From: Eutreptiella sp. 'Long Island Sound 2002'
Lineage: Eukaryota; Euglenozoa; Euglenophyceae; Eutreptiales; Eutreptiaceae
Length of the DNA: 64,000 nucleotides
Assembly (NCBI GenBank): GCA_964036045.1
Contig: CAXIWF010000869.1
Coordinates: forward strand, 27,990-91,989
Direction: 5' to 3'
The notes below the pieces were generated by a model that was not told where the DNA came from, searched no databases, and saw only the letters and a program-made list of their open reading frames with translations. This document shows, piece by piece, positions 47,701 through 62,200 of this stretch (the stretch's first letter is position 1; every line of letters begins with the position of its first letter). Position numbers and translations under genes: made by a program.

Positions 47701-48905
47701 CCCCACACACAACCCCCACAAACCACCCCCACACACAACCCCCACACACAACCCCCACACACGACCCCCCCAGACAACCCCTCCCCACACAACCCCCACA
47801 CACAACCCCCACACACAACCCCCACAAACCGACCCCACACACAACCCCCACACACAACCCCCACACACAACCCCCCCACACAACCCCCACACACAACCCC
47901 CACACACAACCCCCACGCACAACCCCCCCACACAACCCCCCCACACAACCCCCACACACAACCCCCACACACAACCCCCACAAACCACCCCCACACACAA
48001 CCCCCACACACAACCCCCACACACAACCCCCACACACAACCCCCACACACAACCCCCACACACAACCCCCCCTCACAACCCCTCCGCACACAACCCCCAC
48101 ACACAGCCCCCCCACACAACCCCCACACACAACCCCCACACACAACCCCCACACACAACCCCCACACACAACCCCCCCATACAACCCCCACACACAACCC
48201 CCACACACAACCCCCCCACACAACCCCCACACACAAAACCCACACACAAAACCCACAAACAACTCCCACACACAACCCCCCCACACAACGCCTCCCCACA
48301 CAACCCCCACACACAACCCCCACACACAACCCCGACACACAACGCCCACGCACAACCCCTCCCCACACAACCCCCACACACAACCCCCACACACAACCCC
48401 CACTCACAACCCCCCCACACAACCCCTCCCCACACAACCCCCACACACAACCCCCACACACAACCCCCACACACAACCCCCACACACAATCCGCACACAC
48501 AACCCGCCCACACAACCCCTCCCCCCACAACCCCCACACACAACCCCCACACACAACCCCCACACACAACTCCCACACACAACCCCAACACACAACCCCC
48601 CCACACAACCCCCACACACAACCCCCCCACACAACCCCCACACATAACCCCCCCACACAACCCGCCCACACAACCCCTCCCCACACAACCCCCACACACA
48701 ACCCCCCCACACAACCCCCAAACACGACCCCCACACGCAACCCCCCCACACAACGCCCACACACAACCCCCACACACAACCCCCACACACAACCCCTCCA
48801 CACACAACCCCCCACACAACCCCCACACACAACCCCCACACACAACCCCCCCACACAACCCCTCCCCACACAACCCCAACACAGAACCCCCCCACACAAC
48901 CTCCC
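44701..48905. repeat. Higher-order tandem duplication within the satellite, offset about 2104 bp
   Basis: Rare markers keep a constant offset: GCAACCCC with CACACTACC at 44701/46806, AAAAGCCACAAAC at 44771/46876, CCCCGCCACAC at 45021/47125, CAGACAAC/CGGACAAC at 45141/47245, AAACCGACC at 45722/47826 and CTCACAACCCCTCCGCAC at 45969/48073. A roughly 41-bp indel then shifts the offset to 2063 (CCCCGACACAC at 46271/48334). Related single markers also occur at 41074, 41334 and 41623, about 4.64 kb upstream. Confidence 0.8.
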
Positions 48906-51900
48906 CACCAAACCCCTCCCCACACGACCCCCACACACAACCCCCCCACACAACCCCCACACACAACCCCCACACACAACCCCCACACACAACCCCTCCC
49001 CACACAACCCCCCCACACAACCCCCCCACACAACCCCTCCCCACGCAACCCCCACACACAACCCCCCCACACAACCCCCACACACAACCCCCCCACACAA
49101 CCCCTTCATACAACCCCCACACACAACCCCCACACACAACCCCCCATACAACCCCTCCCCACACAACCCCCACACGCAACCCCCACACACAACCCCCCCA
49201 CACAACCCCCACACACAACCCCCCCACACGACCCCCACACACAACCCCCCCACACACAACCCCCCCACACAACCCCTTCATACAACCCCCACACACAACC
49301 CCCACACACAACCCCCCATACAACCCCTCCCCACACAACCCCCCCACACAACCCCCACACACAACCCCCCCACACAACCCCAACACACAACCCCCACACA
49401 CAACCCCCCCACACAACCCCCACACACAACCCCCACACACAACCCCCACACACAACCCCCCCACAAAACCCCTCCCCACACAACCCCCACACAATCCCCC
49501 CACACACAACCCCCACACACGACCCCCCCACACTACCCCCACACACAACCCCCACACACAACCCCCGCACACAACCCCCACTCACAACCCCCACACACAA
49601 CCCACCCACACAACCCCCCCACACAACCCCCACACACAACCCCCCCACACAACTCCCACACACAACCCCCCCACACAACCCCCACACACAACCCCCACAC
49701 ACAACCCCCGACACAACCCCCACGCACAACCCCCCCACACAACCCCTCCCCACACAACCCCCACACACAACCCCCACACACAACCCCCACACACAACCCC
49801 TCCCCACACAACCCCCACACACAACCCCGACACACAACCCCCCCACACAACCCCCACAGGACCCCCCCACACACAACCCCCACACACAACCCCCACACAC
49901 AACCCCCCCACACAACCCCCACAGAATCCCCCCACACACAACCCCCACACACAAACCCCCCACACAACCCCTCCCCACACAACCCCCACACACAACCCCC
50001 ACGCACAACCCCCACACACAACCCCCACACACAACCTGCCCACACAACCCCTCCCCGCATAACCCCCACACACAACCCCCACACACAACCCCCACACACA
50101 ACCCCAACACACAACCCCCACACACAACCCCCACACACAACCCACCCACACAACCCCCCCACACAACCACCACACACAACCCCCCCACACAACTCCCCCA
50201 CACAACCCCTCCCCACACAACCCCCACACACAACCCCCACACACAACCCCCACACACAACCCCCACACACAACCCCTCCCCACACAACCCCCACACACAA
50301 CCCCAACACACAACCCCCCCACACAACCCCCACACAACCCCCCCACACACAACCCCCACACGCAACCCACACACACAACCCCCACAAACCACCCCCACAC
50401 ACAACTCCTACCCACACACAACGGCCCAAACACAACCCCCACACACAACCCACACACACAACCCCCCCACACAACCCCCACACACAACCCCTACACACAA
50501 CCCCCACACACAACCCCCCCACACAACCCCCACACACAACCCCCACACACGACCCCCACGCACAACCCCCACACACAACCCCCACACACAACCACCACAC
50601 ACAACCCCCACACACAACCCCCCCACACAACCCCCACACACAACCCCCATAAACAACCCCCACACACAACCCCCCCACACAACCCCTCCCCCAGCAACCC
50701 CCACACACAACCCCCCCACACAACCCCCACACACAACCCCCACACACAACCCCCACACACAACCCCCACACACAACCCCCACACACAACCCCCCCACACA
50801 ACCCCCACAACCCCCACACACAACGCCCCCACACAACCCCTCGCCACACAAGCCCCACACACAACCCCCACAGACAATTCCCACACACAACCCCGCCACA
50901 CAACCCCCACAAACAACCCCCACACACAACCCCCACACACAATCCCCCCACACAACCCCTCCCGACACAACCCCCACACACAACCCCCCCACACGACCCC
51001 CACACACAACCCCCAGACACAACCCCTCCCCACACAACCCCCACACAAAACCCCCACACACAACCCCCACACACAACCCCCACACACAACCCCCCCACAC
51101 AACCCCCACACACAAGCCCCCCACACAACCCCCACACACAACCCCCACACACAACCCCCCCACACAACCCCCACACACAACCCCCACACACAACCCCCCC
51201 ACACAACCCCCACAAACAACCCCCACACACGACCCCCCCAAGCAACCCCCCCACACAACCCCTCTGCACACAACCCCGACACACAACCCCCACACATAAC
51301 CCCCACACACAACCCCCACAAACCACCCCCACACACAACCCCCACACACGACCCCCACACACAACCCCCCCACACAACCCCCACACACAGCCCCCACACA
51401 CAACCACCACACACAACCCCCCCAAACAACCTCCACACACAACCCCCACACACAACCCCCACACACAACCCCCCCACACAACCCCCCCACACAGCCCCCA
51501 GACACAACCCCCCCACACAACCCCCACACACAACCCCCACACACAACCCCCCCACACAACCCCTCCCCACACAACCCCCACCCACAACCCCCCCACACAA
51601 CCCCCACACACAACCCCCACACACAAAACCCACAAACAACCCCCACAGACACCCCCCACACACAACCCCCCCACACAACCCCTCCCCACACAACCCCCAC
51701 ACACGACCCCCACACACAACCCCAACACACAACCCCCACACACAACCCCCACAAACCACCCCCACACACAACCCCCACACACAACCCCCACACACAACCC
51801 CCCCAGACAACCCCTCCCCACACAACCCCCACACACAACCCCCACACACAACCCCCACACACAACCCCCCCACACAACCCCCACACACAACCCCCACACA

Positions 51901-53434
51901 CAACCCCCACACACAACCCCCACACACAACCCCCCCTCACAACCCCTCCGCACACAACCCCCACACACAGCCCCCCCACACAACCCCCACACACAACCCC
52001 CCCACACAACCCCTCCCCACACAACCCCCACACACAACCCCCACACACAACCCCCCCACACAACCCCCCCACACAACCTCCACACACAACCCCCACACAC
52101 AACCCGCCCACACAACCCCTCCCCACACAACCCCCACACACAACCCCCACACACAACCCCCACAAACAACTCACACACACAACCCCCACACACAACCCCC
52201 CCACACAACGCCCACACTCAACCCCCACACACAACCCCCCCACACAACCCCCACACATAACCCCCCCACACAACCCGCCCACACAACCCCTCCCCACACA
52301 ACCCCCACACACAACCCCCCCACACAACCCCCACACACGACCCCCACACGCAACCCCCCCACACAACCACCACACACAACCCCCACACACAACCCCCACA
52401 CACAACCCCTCCACACACAACCCCCCACACAACCCCCACACACAACCCCCACACACAACCCCCCCACACAAACCCTCCCCACATAACCCCAACACAGAAC
52501 CCCCCCACACAACCTCCCCACCCAACCCCTCCCCACACAACCCCCACACACAACCCCCCCACAGAACCCCCACACACAACCCCCACACACAACCCCCACA
52601 CACAACCCCTCCCCACACAACCCCCCCACACAACCCCCCCACACAACCCCTCCCCACAAAACCCCCACACACAACCCCCACACACAACCCCCACACACAA
52701 CCCCCCCACACAACCCCTTCACACAACCCCCACACACAACCCCCACACACAACCCCCCATACAACCCCTCCCCACACAACCCCCACACACAACCCCCACA
52801 CACAACCCCAACACACAACCCCAACACACAACCCCCCCACACGACCCCCACACACAACCCCGACACACAACCCCCACACACAACCCCCACACACAACCCC
52901 CACACACAACCCCCCCCACACAACCCCTCCCCACACAACCCCCACACACAACCCCCACACACGACCCCCACACACAACCCCCACACACAACCCCCACACA
53001 CAACCCCCGCACACAACCCCCACACACAACCCCTCCCCACACAACCCCCACACACAACCCCCACACACAACCCCCACACACAACCCCCACACACAACCCC
53101 CCCACACAACCCCCACACACAACCCCCACACACAACCCCCACACACAACCCCCACACACAACCCCCCCTCACAACCCCCCCACACAACCCCTCCCCACAC
53201 AACCCCCACACAAAACCTCCACACACAACCCCAACACACAACCCCAACACACAACCCCCACACACAACCCCCACACACAACCGCCACACACAACCCCCCC
53301 ACACAACCCCTCCCCACACAACCCCCACACGATCCCCCCACACACAACCCCCACACACAACCCCCCCACACTACCCCCACACACGACCCCCACACACAAC
53401 CCCCGCACACAACCCCCACACACAACCCCCACAC

Positions 53435-56400
53435 ACAACCCACCCACACAACCCCCCCACACAACCCCCACACACAACCCCCCCACACAACTCCCACACA
53501 CAACCCCCCCACACAACCCCCACACACAACCCCCCCACACAACCCCCACACACAACCCCCACGCACAACCCCCCCACACAACCCCTCCCCACACAACCCC
53601 CACACACAACCCCCACACACAACCCCCACACACAACCCCCACACACAACCCCTCCCCACACAACCCCCACACACGACCCCCCCAAGCAACCCCCCCACAC
53701 AACCCCCACACAACCCCCCCACACACAACCCCCACACACAACCCCCACACACAACCCCCCCACACAACCCCCACATAATCCCCCCACACACAACCCCCAC
53801 ACACAAACCCCCCACACAACCCCTCCCCAAACAACCCCCACACACAACCCCCACGCACAACCCCCACACACAACCGCCACACACAACCTGCCCACACAAC
53901 CCCTCCCCGCATAACCCCCACACACAACCCCCACACACAACCCCCACACACAACCCCCACACACAACCCCCACACACAACCCCCACACACAACCCACCCA
54001 CACAACCCCCCCACACAACCCCCACACACAACCCCCCCACACAACTCCCACACACAATTCCTCCCCACACACAACCCCCACACACAACCCCCACACACAA
54101 CCCCCACACACAACCCCCACGCACAACCCCCCCACACAACCCCTCCCCACACAACCCCCACACACAACCCCCACACACAACCCCCACACACAACCCCCAC
54201 ACACAACCCCTCCCCACACAACCCCCACACACAACCCCCACACACAACCCCACCACACAACCCCCCCACACAACCCCCACACAACCCCCCCACACACAAC
54301 CCCCACACACAACCCCCACACACAACCCCCCCACACAACCCCCACAGAATCCCCCCACACACAACCCCCACACACAACCCCCACACACAACCCCCACACA
54401 CAACCCCCACACACAACCCCCACACACAAAACCCACAAACAATCCCCACACACGACCCCCCCACGCAACCCCCCCACACAACCCCTCCCCACACAACCCC
54501 CACACACAATCCTCACACACAACCCCCACAAACCACCCCCACACACAACTCCTACCCACACAACGGCCCAAACACAACCCCCACACACAACCCCCACACA
54601 CAACCCCCCCACACAACCCCCACACACAACCCCTACACACAACCCCCACACACAACCCCCCCACACAACCCCCACACACAACCCCCACACACAACCCCCA
54701 CGCACAACCCCCACACACAACCCCAACACACAATCCCCCCAAACAACCCCCACACACATCCCCCACACACAACCCCCACACACAACCACCACACACAACC
54801 CCCACACACAACCCCCCCACACAACCCCCACACACAACCCCCACACACAACCCCCATAAACAACCCCCACACACAACCCCCCCACACAACCCCTCCCCGA
54901 GCAACCCCCACACACAACCCCCCCACACAACCCCCACACACAACCCCCACACACAACCCCCACACACAACCCCCACACACAACCCCCACACACCATCCCC
55001 CGACACAACCCCCACAACCCCCACAGACAACGCCCCCACACAACCCCTCGCCGCACAAGCCCCACACACAACCCCCACAGACAACCCCCACACACAACCC
55101 CGCCACACAACCCCCACAAACAACCCCCAGGTACAACCCCCACACACAATCCCCCCACACAACCCCTCCCGACACAACCCCCACACACAACCCCCCCACA
55201 CAACCCCCACACACAACCCCCAGACACAACCCCTCCCCACACAACCCCCACACACAACCCCCACACACAACCCCCCCACACAACCCCTCCCCACACAACC
55301 CCCACACACAACCCCCCCACACAACCCCCACACACAAGCCCCCCACACAACCCCCACACACAACCCCCACACACAACCCCCCCACACAACCCCCACACAC
55401 AACCCCCACACACAACCCCCCCACACAACCCCCCCACACAACCCCCACACACAACCCCCACACACAACCCACCCACACAACCCCCCCACACAACCCCCAC
55501 ACACAACCCCCCCACACAACTCCCACACACAACCCCCCCACACAACCCCCACACACAACCCCCCCACACAATCCCCACACACAACCCCCACGCACAACCC
55601 CCCCACACAACCCCTCCCCACACAACCCCCACACACAACCCCCACACACAACCCCCACACACAACCCCCACACACAACCCCTCCCCACACAACCCCCACA
55701 CACGACCCCCCCAAGCAACCCCCCCACACGACCCCCACACAACCCCCCCACACACAACCCCCACACACAACCCCCACACACAACCCCCCCACACAACCCC
55801 CACAGAATCCCCCCACACACAACCCCCACACACAAACCCCCCACACAACCCCTCCCCACACAACCCCCACACACAACCCCCACGCACAACCCCCACACAC
55901 AACCGCCACACACAACCTGCCCACACAACCCCTCCCCGCATAACCCCCACACACAACCCCCACACACAACCCCCACACACAACCCCCACACACAACCCCC
56001 ACACACAACCCCCACACACAACCCACCCACACAACCCCCCCACACAACCCCCACACACAACCCCCCCACACAACTCCCACACACAATTCCTCCCCACACA
56101 CAACCCCCACACACAACCCCCACACACAACCCCCACACACAACCCCCACGCACAACCCCCCCACACAACCCCTCCCCACACAACCCCCACACACAACCCC
56201 CACACACAACCCCCACACACAACCCCCACACACAACCCCTCCCCACACAACCCCCACACACAACCCCCACACACAACCCCACCACACAACCCCCCCACAC
56301 AACCCCCACACAACCCCCCCATACACAACCCCCACACACAACCCCCACACACAACCCCCCCACACAACCCCCACAGAATCCCCCCACACACAACCCCCAC

Positions 56401-57430
56401 ACACAACCCCCACGCACAACCCCCACACACAACCCCCACACACAACCCCCACACACAAAACCCACAAACAATCCCCACACACGACCCCCCCACGCAACCC
56501 CCCCACACAACCCCTCCCCACACAACCCCCACACACAATCCTCACACACAACCCCCACAAACCACCCCCACACACAACTCCTACCCACACAACGGCCCAA
56601 ACACAACCCCCACACACAACCCCCACACACAACCCCCCCACACAACCCCCACACACAACCCCTACACACAACCCCCACACACAACCCCCCCACACAACCC
56701 CCACACACAACCCCCACACACAACCCCCACGCACAACCCCCACACACAACCCCAACACACAACCCCCCCACACAACCCCCACACACATCCCCCACACACA
56801 ACCCCCACACACAACCACCACACACAACCCCCACACACAACCCCCCCACACAACCCCCACACACAACCCCCACACACAACCCCCATAAACAACCCCCACA
56901 CACAACCCCCACACACAACCCCTCCCCGAGCAACCCCCACACACAACCCCCCCACACAACCCCCACACAAAACCCCCACACACAACCCCCACACACAACC
57001 CCCACAACCCCCACAGACAACGCCCCCACACAACCCCTCGCCGCACAAGCCCCACACACAACCCCCACAGACAACCCCCACACACAACCCCGCCACACAA
57101 CCCCCACAAACAACCCCCAGGTACAACCCCCACACACAATCCCCCCACACAACCCCTCCCGACACAACCCCCACACACAACCCCCCCACACAACCCCCAC
57201 ACACAACCCCCAGACACAACCCCTCCCCACACAACCCCCACACACAACCCCCACACACAACCCCCCCACACAACCCCTCCCCACACAACCCCCACACACA
57301 ACCCCCCCACACAACCCCCACACACAAGCCCCCCACACAACCCCCACACACAACCCCCACACACAACCCCCCCACACAACCCCCACACACAACCCCCACA
57401 CACAACCCCCCCACACAACCCCCCCACACA
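53435..57430. repeat. Higher-order tandem duplication within the satellite, offset about 2029 bp
   Basis: CACCCACACA at 53441/55470, ATAACCCCCAC at 53911/55940, CCTACCCACACAACGGCCC at 54551/56580 and CCCAACACAC at 54722/56751 all give 2029 bp. CCTCGCCGCACAAGCC at about 55048/57028 gives about 1980 after an indel. The CCTACCC marker also appears at 50407 and 57829. Confidence 0.8.
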
Positions 57431-58379
57431 ACCCCCACAAACAACCCCCACACATGACCCCCCCAAGCAACTCCCCCACACAACCCCTCTGCACACAACC
57501 CCGACACACAACCCCCACACACAACCCCCCCACACCTCCCCCACAGAATCCCCCCACACACAACCCCCACACACAACCCCCCACGCAACCCCTCCCCACA
57601 CAACCCCCACACATAACCCCCACGCACAACCCCCACACACAACCCCCACACACAACCCCCACACACAACCCCCCCACACAACCCCCACACACAACCCCCA
57701 CACACAAAACCCACAAACAACCCCCACACACGACCCCCCCACGCAACCCCCCCACACAACCCATCCCCACACAACCCCCACACACAACCCTCACACACAA
57801 CCCCCACAAACCACCCCCACACACAACTCCTACCCACACAACGGCCCAAACACAACCCCCACACACAACCTCCACACACCACCGCCCCCACACAACCCCC
57901 ACACACAACCCCCACACACAACCCTCACACACAACCCCCCCACACAACCCCCACACACAACCCCCACACACAACCCCCACGCACAACCCCCACACACAAC
58001 CCCCACACACAACCCCCCCACACAACCCCCACACACAACCCCCACACACAACCCCCACACACAACCCCCACACACAACCCCCCCACACAACCCCCACACA
58101 CAACCCCCACACACAACCCCCCACACAACCCCTCCCCACACAAGCCCCACACACAACCCCCACAGACAACCCCCACACACAAACCCCCACACACAACCCC
58201 CCCACACAATCACCCTACACAACCCCTCCCCACACAACCACCACACACAACCCCCACACACAACCCCCACACACAACCCCCACAAACCACCCCCACACAC
58301 AACCCCCACACACAACCCCCACACACAACCCCCACACACAACCCCCCCACACAACCCCCACACACAACCCCCCCACACA

Positions 58380-61300
58380 ACCCCCCCACACAACCCCCTC
58401 AAACAACCCCCACACACAACCCCCACACACAATCCCCCCACACAACCCCTCCCCACACAACCCCCACACACAACGCCCCCACACAACCCCCACACACAAC
58501 CCCCACACACAACCCCCCCACACAACCCCCACACACAACCCCCACACACAACCCCCCCACACAACCCCCACACAAAACCTCCACACACAACCCCCCCACA
58601 CAACCCCCACACACAACACTGCCACACACAAAAACCACAAACAACCTCCACACACGACCCCCCCAAGCAACCCCCCCACACAACCCCACCCCACACAACC
58701 CCCACACACAACCCCCACACACAACCCCCACAAACCACCCCCACACACAACCCCTCCCCACACAACCCCCACACACAACCCCCACACACAACCCCCCCAC
58801 ACAACCCCCCCACACAACCCCCACAACCCCCACACACAACCCCCCCACACAACCCCTCCCCACACACAACCCCCACACACAACCCCCACACACAACCCCC
58901 ACACACAACCCCCACACACAACCCCCACACACAACCCCCACACACAACCCCTCCCCACACAACCCCCACACACAACCCCCACACACAACCCCCCCACACA
59001 ACCCCCACAACCCCCACACACAACCCCCCCACACAACCCCTCCCCACACACAACCCCCACACACAACCCCCACACACAACCCCCACACACAACCCCCCCA
59101 CACAACCCCCCCACACAACCCCCACAACCCCCCCACACAACCCCCCCACACAACTCCTCCCCACACAACCCCCCACACACAACCCCCCACACAACCCCCA
59201 CACACAGCCCCCACACACAACCCCCCCACACAACCCCCACACACGACCCCCACACACAACCCCCCCCACACAACCCCTCCCCACACAACCCCCACACTCA
59301 ACCCCCCCACACAACCCCCACACACAACCCCCACACACAAAACCCACACACAACCCCCACACACAACCCCCACACACAACCCCCCCACACAATTCCTCCC
59401 CACACAACTGCCACACACAACCCCCACACACAACCCCCCCACACAACCCCCCCACACAACCCCCACACACAACCCCCACACACAACCCCTCCCCACACGA
59501 CCCCCACACACAACCCCCACACACAACCCCCCCACACAACCCCCCACACAACCCCCACAACCCCCACACAACCCCCCCACACAACCACAACCCCCACACA
59601 CAACCCCCCACACAACCCCCACACACAACCCCCCCACACAACCCCCACACACAACCCCCACACACAACCCCCCACACAACCCCTCCCCACACAACCCCCA
59701 CACACAACTCCCCCACACAACCCCCACACACAACCCCCCAAACAACCCCCACACACAACCCCCACACACAACCCCCACACACAACCCCCCCACACAACCC
59801 CCCCACACAACCCCCACACACATCCCCCCACACACAAACCCCACACATAACCCCCCCCACACAACCCCCACACACAACCCCCCCACACAACCCCCACACA
59901 CAACCCCCACACACAACCCCCGACACAACCCCCACACACAACCCCTCCACAAAACCCCTCCCCACACAACCCCACACACAACCCCCACACACAACCCCCA
60001 CACACAACCCCCACACACAACCCCTCCCCACACAACCCCCCCACACAACCCCCACACAATCCCCCCACACACAACCCCCACACACAACCCCCCCACACAA
60101 CCCCCACACACATCCCCCCACACACAAACCCCACACATAACCCCCCCACACAACCCCCACACACAACCCCCCCACACAACCCCCACACACAACCCCCACA
60201 CACAACCCCCAGACACAACCCCCACACACAACCCCTCCACAAAACCCCTCCCCACACAACCCCCACACACAACCCCCACACACAACCCCCACACAAAACG
60301 CCCACACACAACCCCTCCCCACACGACCCCCACACACAACCCCCACACACAACCCCCACACACAACCCCCACACACAACCCCCCCACACGACCCCTCCCC
60401 ACACAACCCCCACACACAACCCCCACACACAACCCCCACACACAACCCCCCCACACAACCCCCACACACATCCCCCACACACAACCCCCACACACAACCC
60501 CCACACACAACCCCCCCACACAACCCCCCCACACAACCCCCTCAAACAACCCCCACACACAACCCCCACACACAATCCCCCCACACAACCCCTCCCCACA
60601 CAACCCCCACACACAACGCCCCCACACAACCCCCACACACAACCCGCAACACACAACCCCCCCACACAACCCCCACACACAACCCCCACACACAACCCCC
60701 CCACACAAACCCCCACACAAAACCTCCACACACAACCCCCCCACACAACCCCCACACACAACACTGCCACACACAAAAACCACAAACAACCTCCACACAC
60801 GACCCCCCCAAGCAACCCCCCCACACAACCCCACCCCACACGACCCCCACACACAACCCCCACACACAACCCCCACAAACCCACCCCACACACAACCCCT
60901 CCCCGCACAACCCCCACACACAACCCCCACACATCACCCCCCACACAACCCCCCCACACAACCCCCACAACCCCCACACACAACCCCCCCACACAACCCC
61001 TCCCCACATCAACCCCCACACACAACCCCACACACAACCCCCACACACAACCCCCACACACAACCCCACACACAACCCCCACACACAACCCCTCCCCACA
61101 CAACCCCCACACACACCCCCACACACAACCCCCCACACAACCCCCACAACCCCCACACACAACCCCCCCACACAACCCCTCCCCACACACAACCCCCACA
61201 CACAACCCCCACACACAACCCCCACACACAACCCCTCCACACAACCCCCCCACACACCCCCACAACCCCCCCACACAACCCCCCCAAACAACTCCTCCCC

Positions 61301-62200
61301 ACACAACCCCCACACACAACCCCCACACACAACCCCCACACACAGCCCCCACACACAACCCCCCCACACAACCCCCACACACGACCCCCACACACAACCC
61401 CCCCACACAACCCTCCCCACACAACCCCCACACACAACCCCCCCACACAACCCCCACACACAACCCCCACACACAAAACCCACACACAACCCCCACACAC
61501 AACCCCCACACACAACCCCCCCACACAATTCCTCCCCACACAACTGCCACACACAACCCCCACACACAACCCCCCCACACAACCCCCCCACACAACCCCC
61601 ACACACAACCCCCACACACAACCCCTCCCCACACGACCCCCACACACAACCCCCACACACAACCCCCCCCACACAACCCCCCCACACAACCCCCACAACC
61701 CCCCACACAACCCCCCCACACAACTCCTCCCCACACAACCCCCACACACAACCCCCACACACAACCCCCCACACAACCCCCACACACAACCCCCCCACAC
61801 AACCCCCACACACAACCCCCACACACAACCCCCCCACACAACCCCTCCCCACACAACCCCCACACACAACTCCCCCACACAACCCCCACACACAACCCCC
61901 CCAAACAACCCCCACACACAACCCCCACACACAACCCCCACACACAACCCCCCCACACAACCCCCCCACACAACCCCCACACACATCCCCCCACACACAA
62001 ACCCCACACATAACCCCCCCCACACAACCCCCACACACAACCCCCCCACACAACCCCCACACACAACCCCCACACACAACCCCTCCACAAAACCCCTCCC
62101 CACACAACCCCCACACACAACCACCACACACAACCCCACACACCCCCCAACCCCCCCACACAACCCCCACACACAACCCACACACAACAAACCACACACA
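58380..62200. repeat. Higher-order duplication within the satellite, offset about 2.14 kb
   Basis: CTCAAACAACCCCC at 58398/60541 and GCCACACACAAAAACCAC at 58621/60766 give 2143-2145 bp. CACATAACCCCCC variants recur through the same interval. Boundaries are approximate. Confidence 0.6.
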
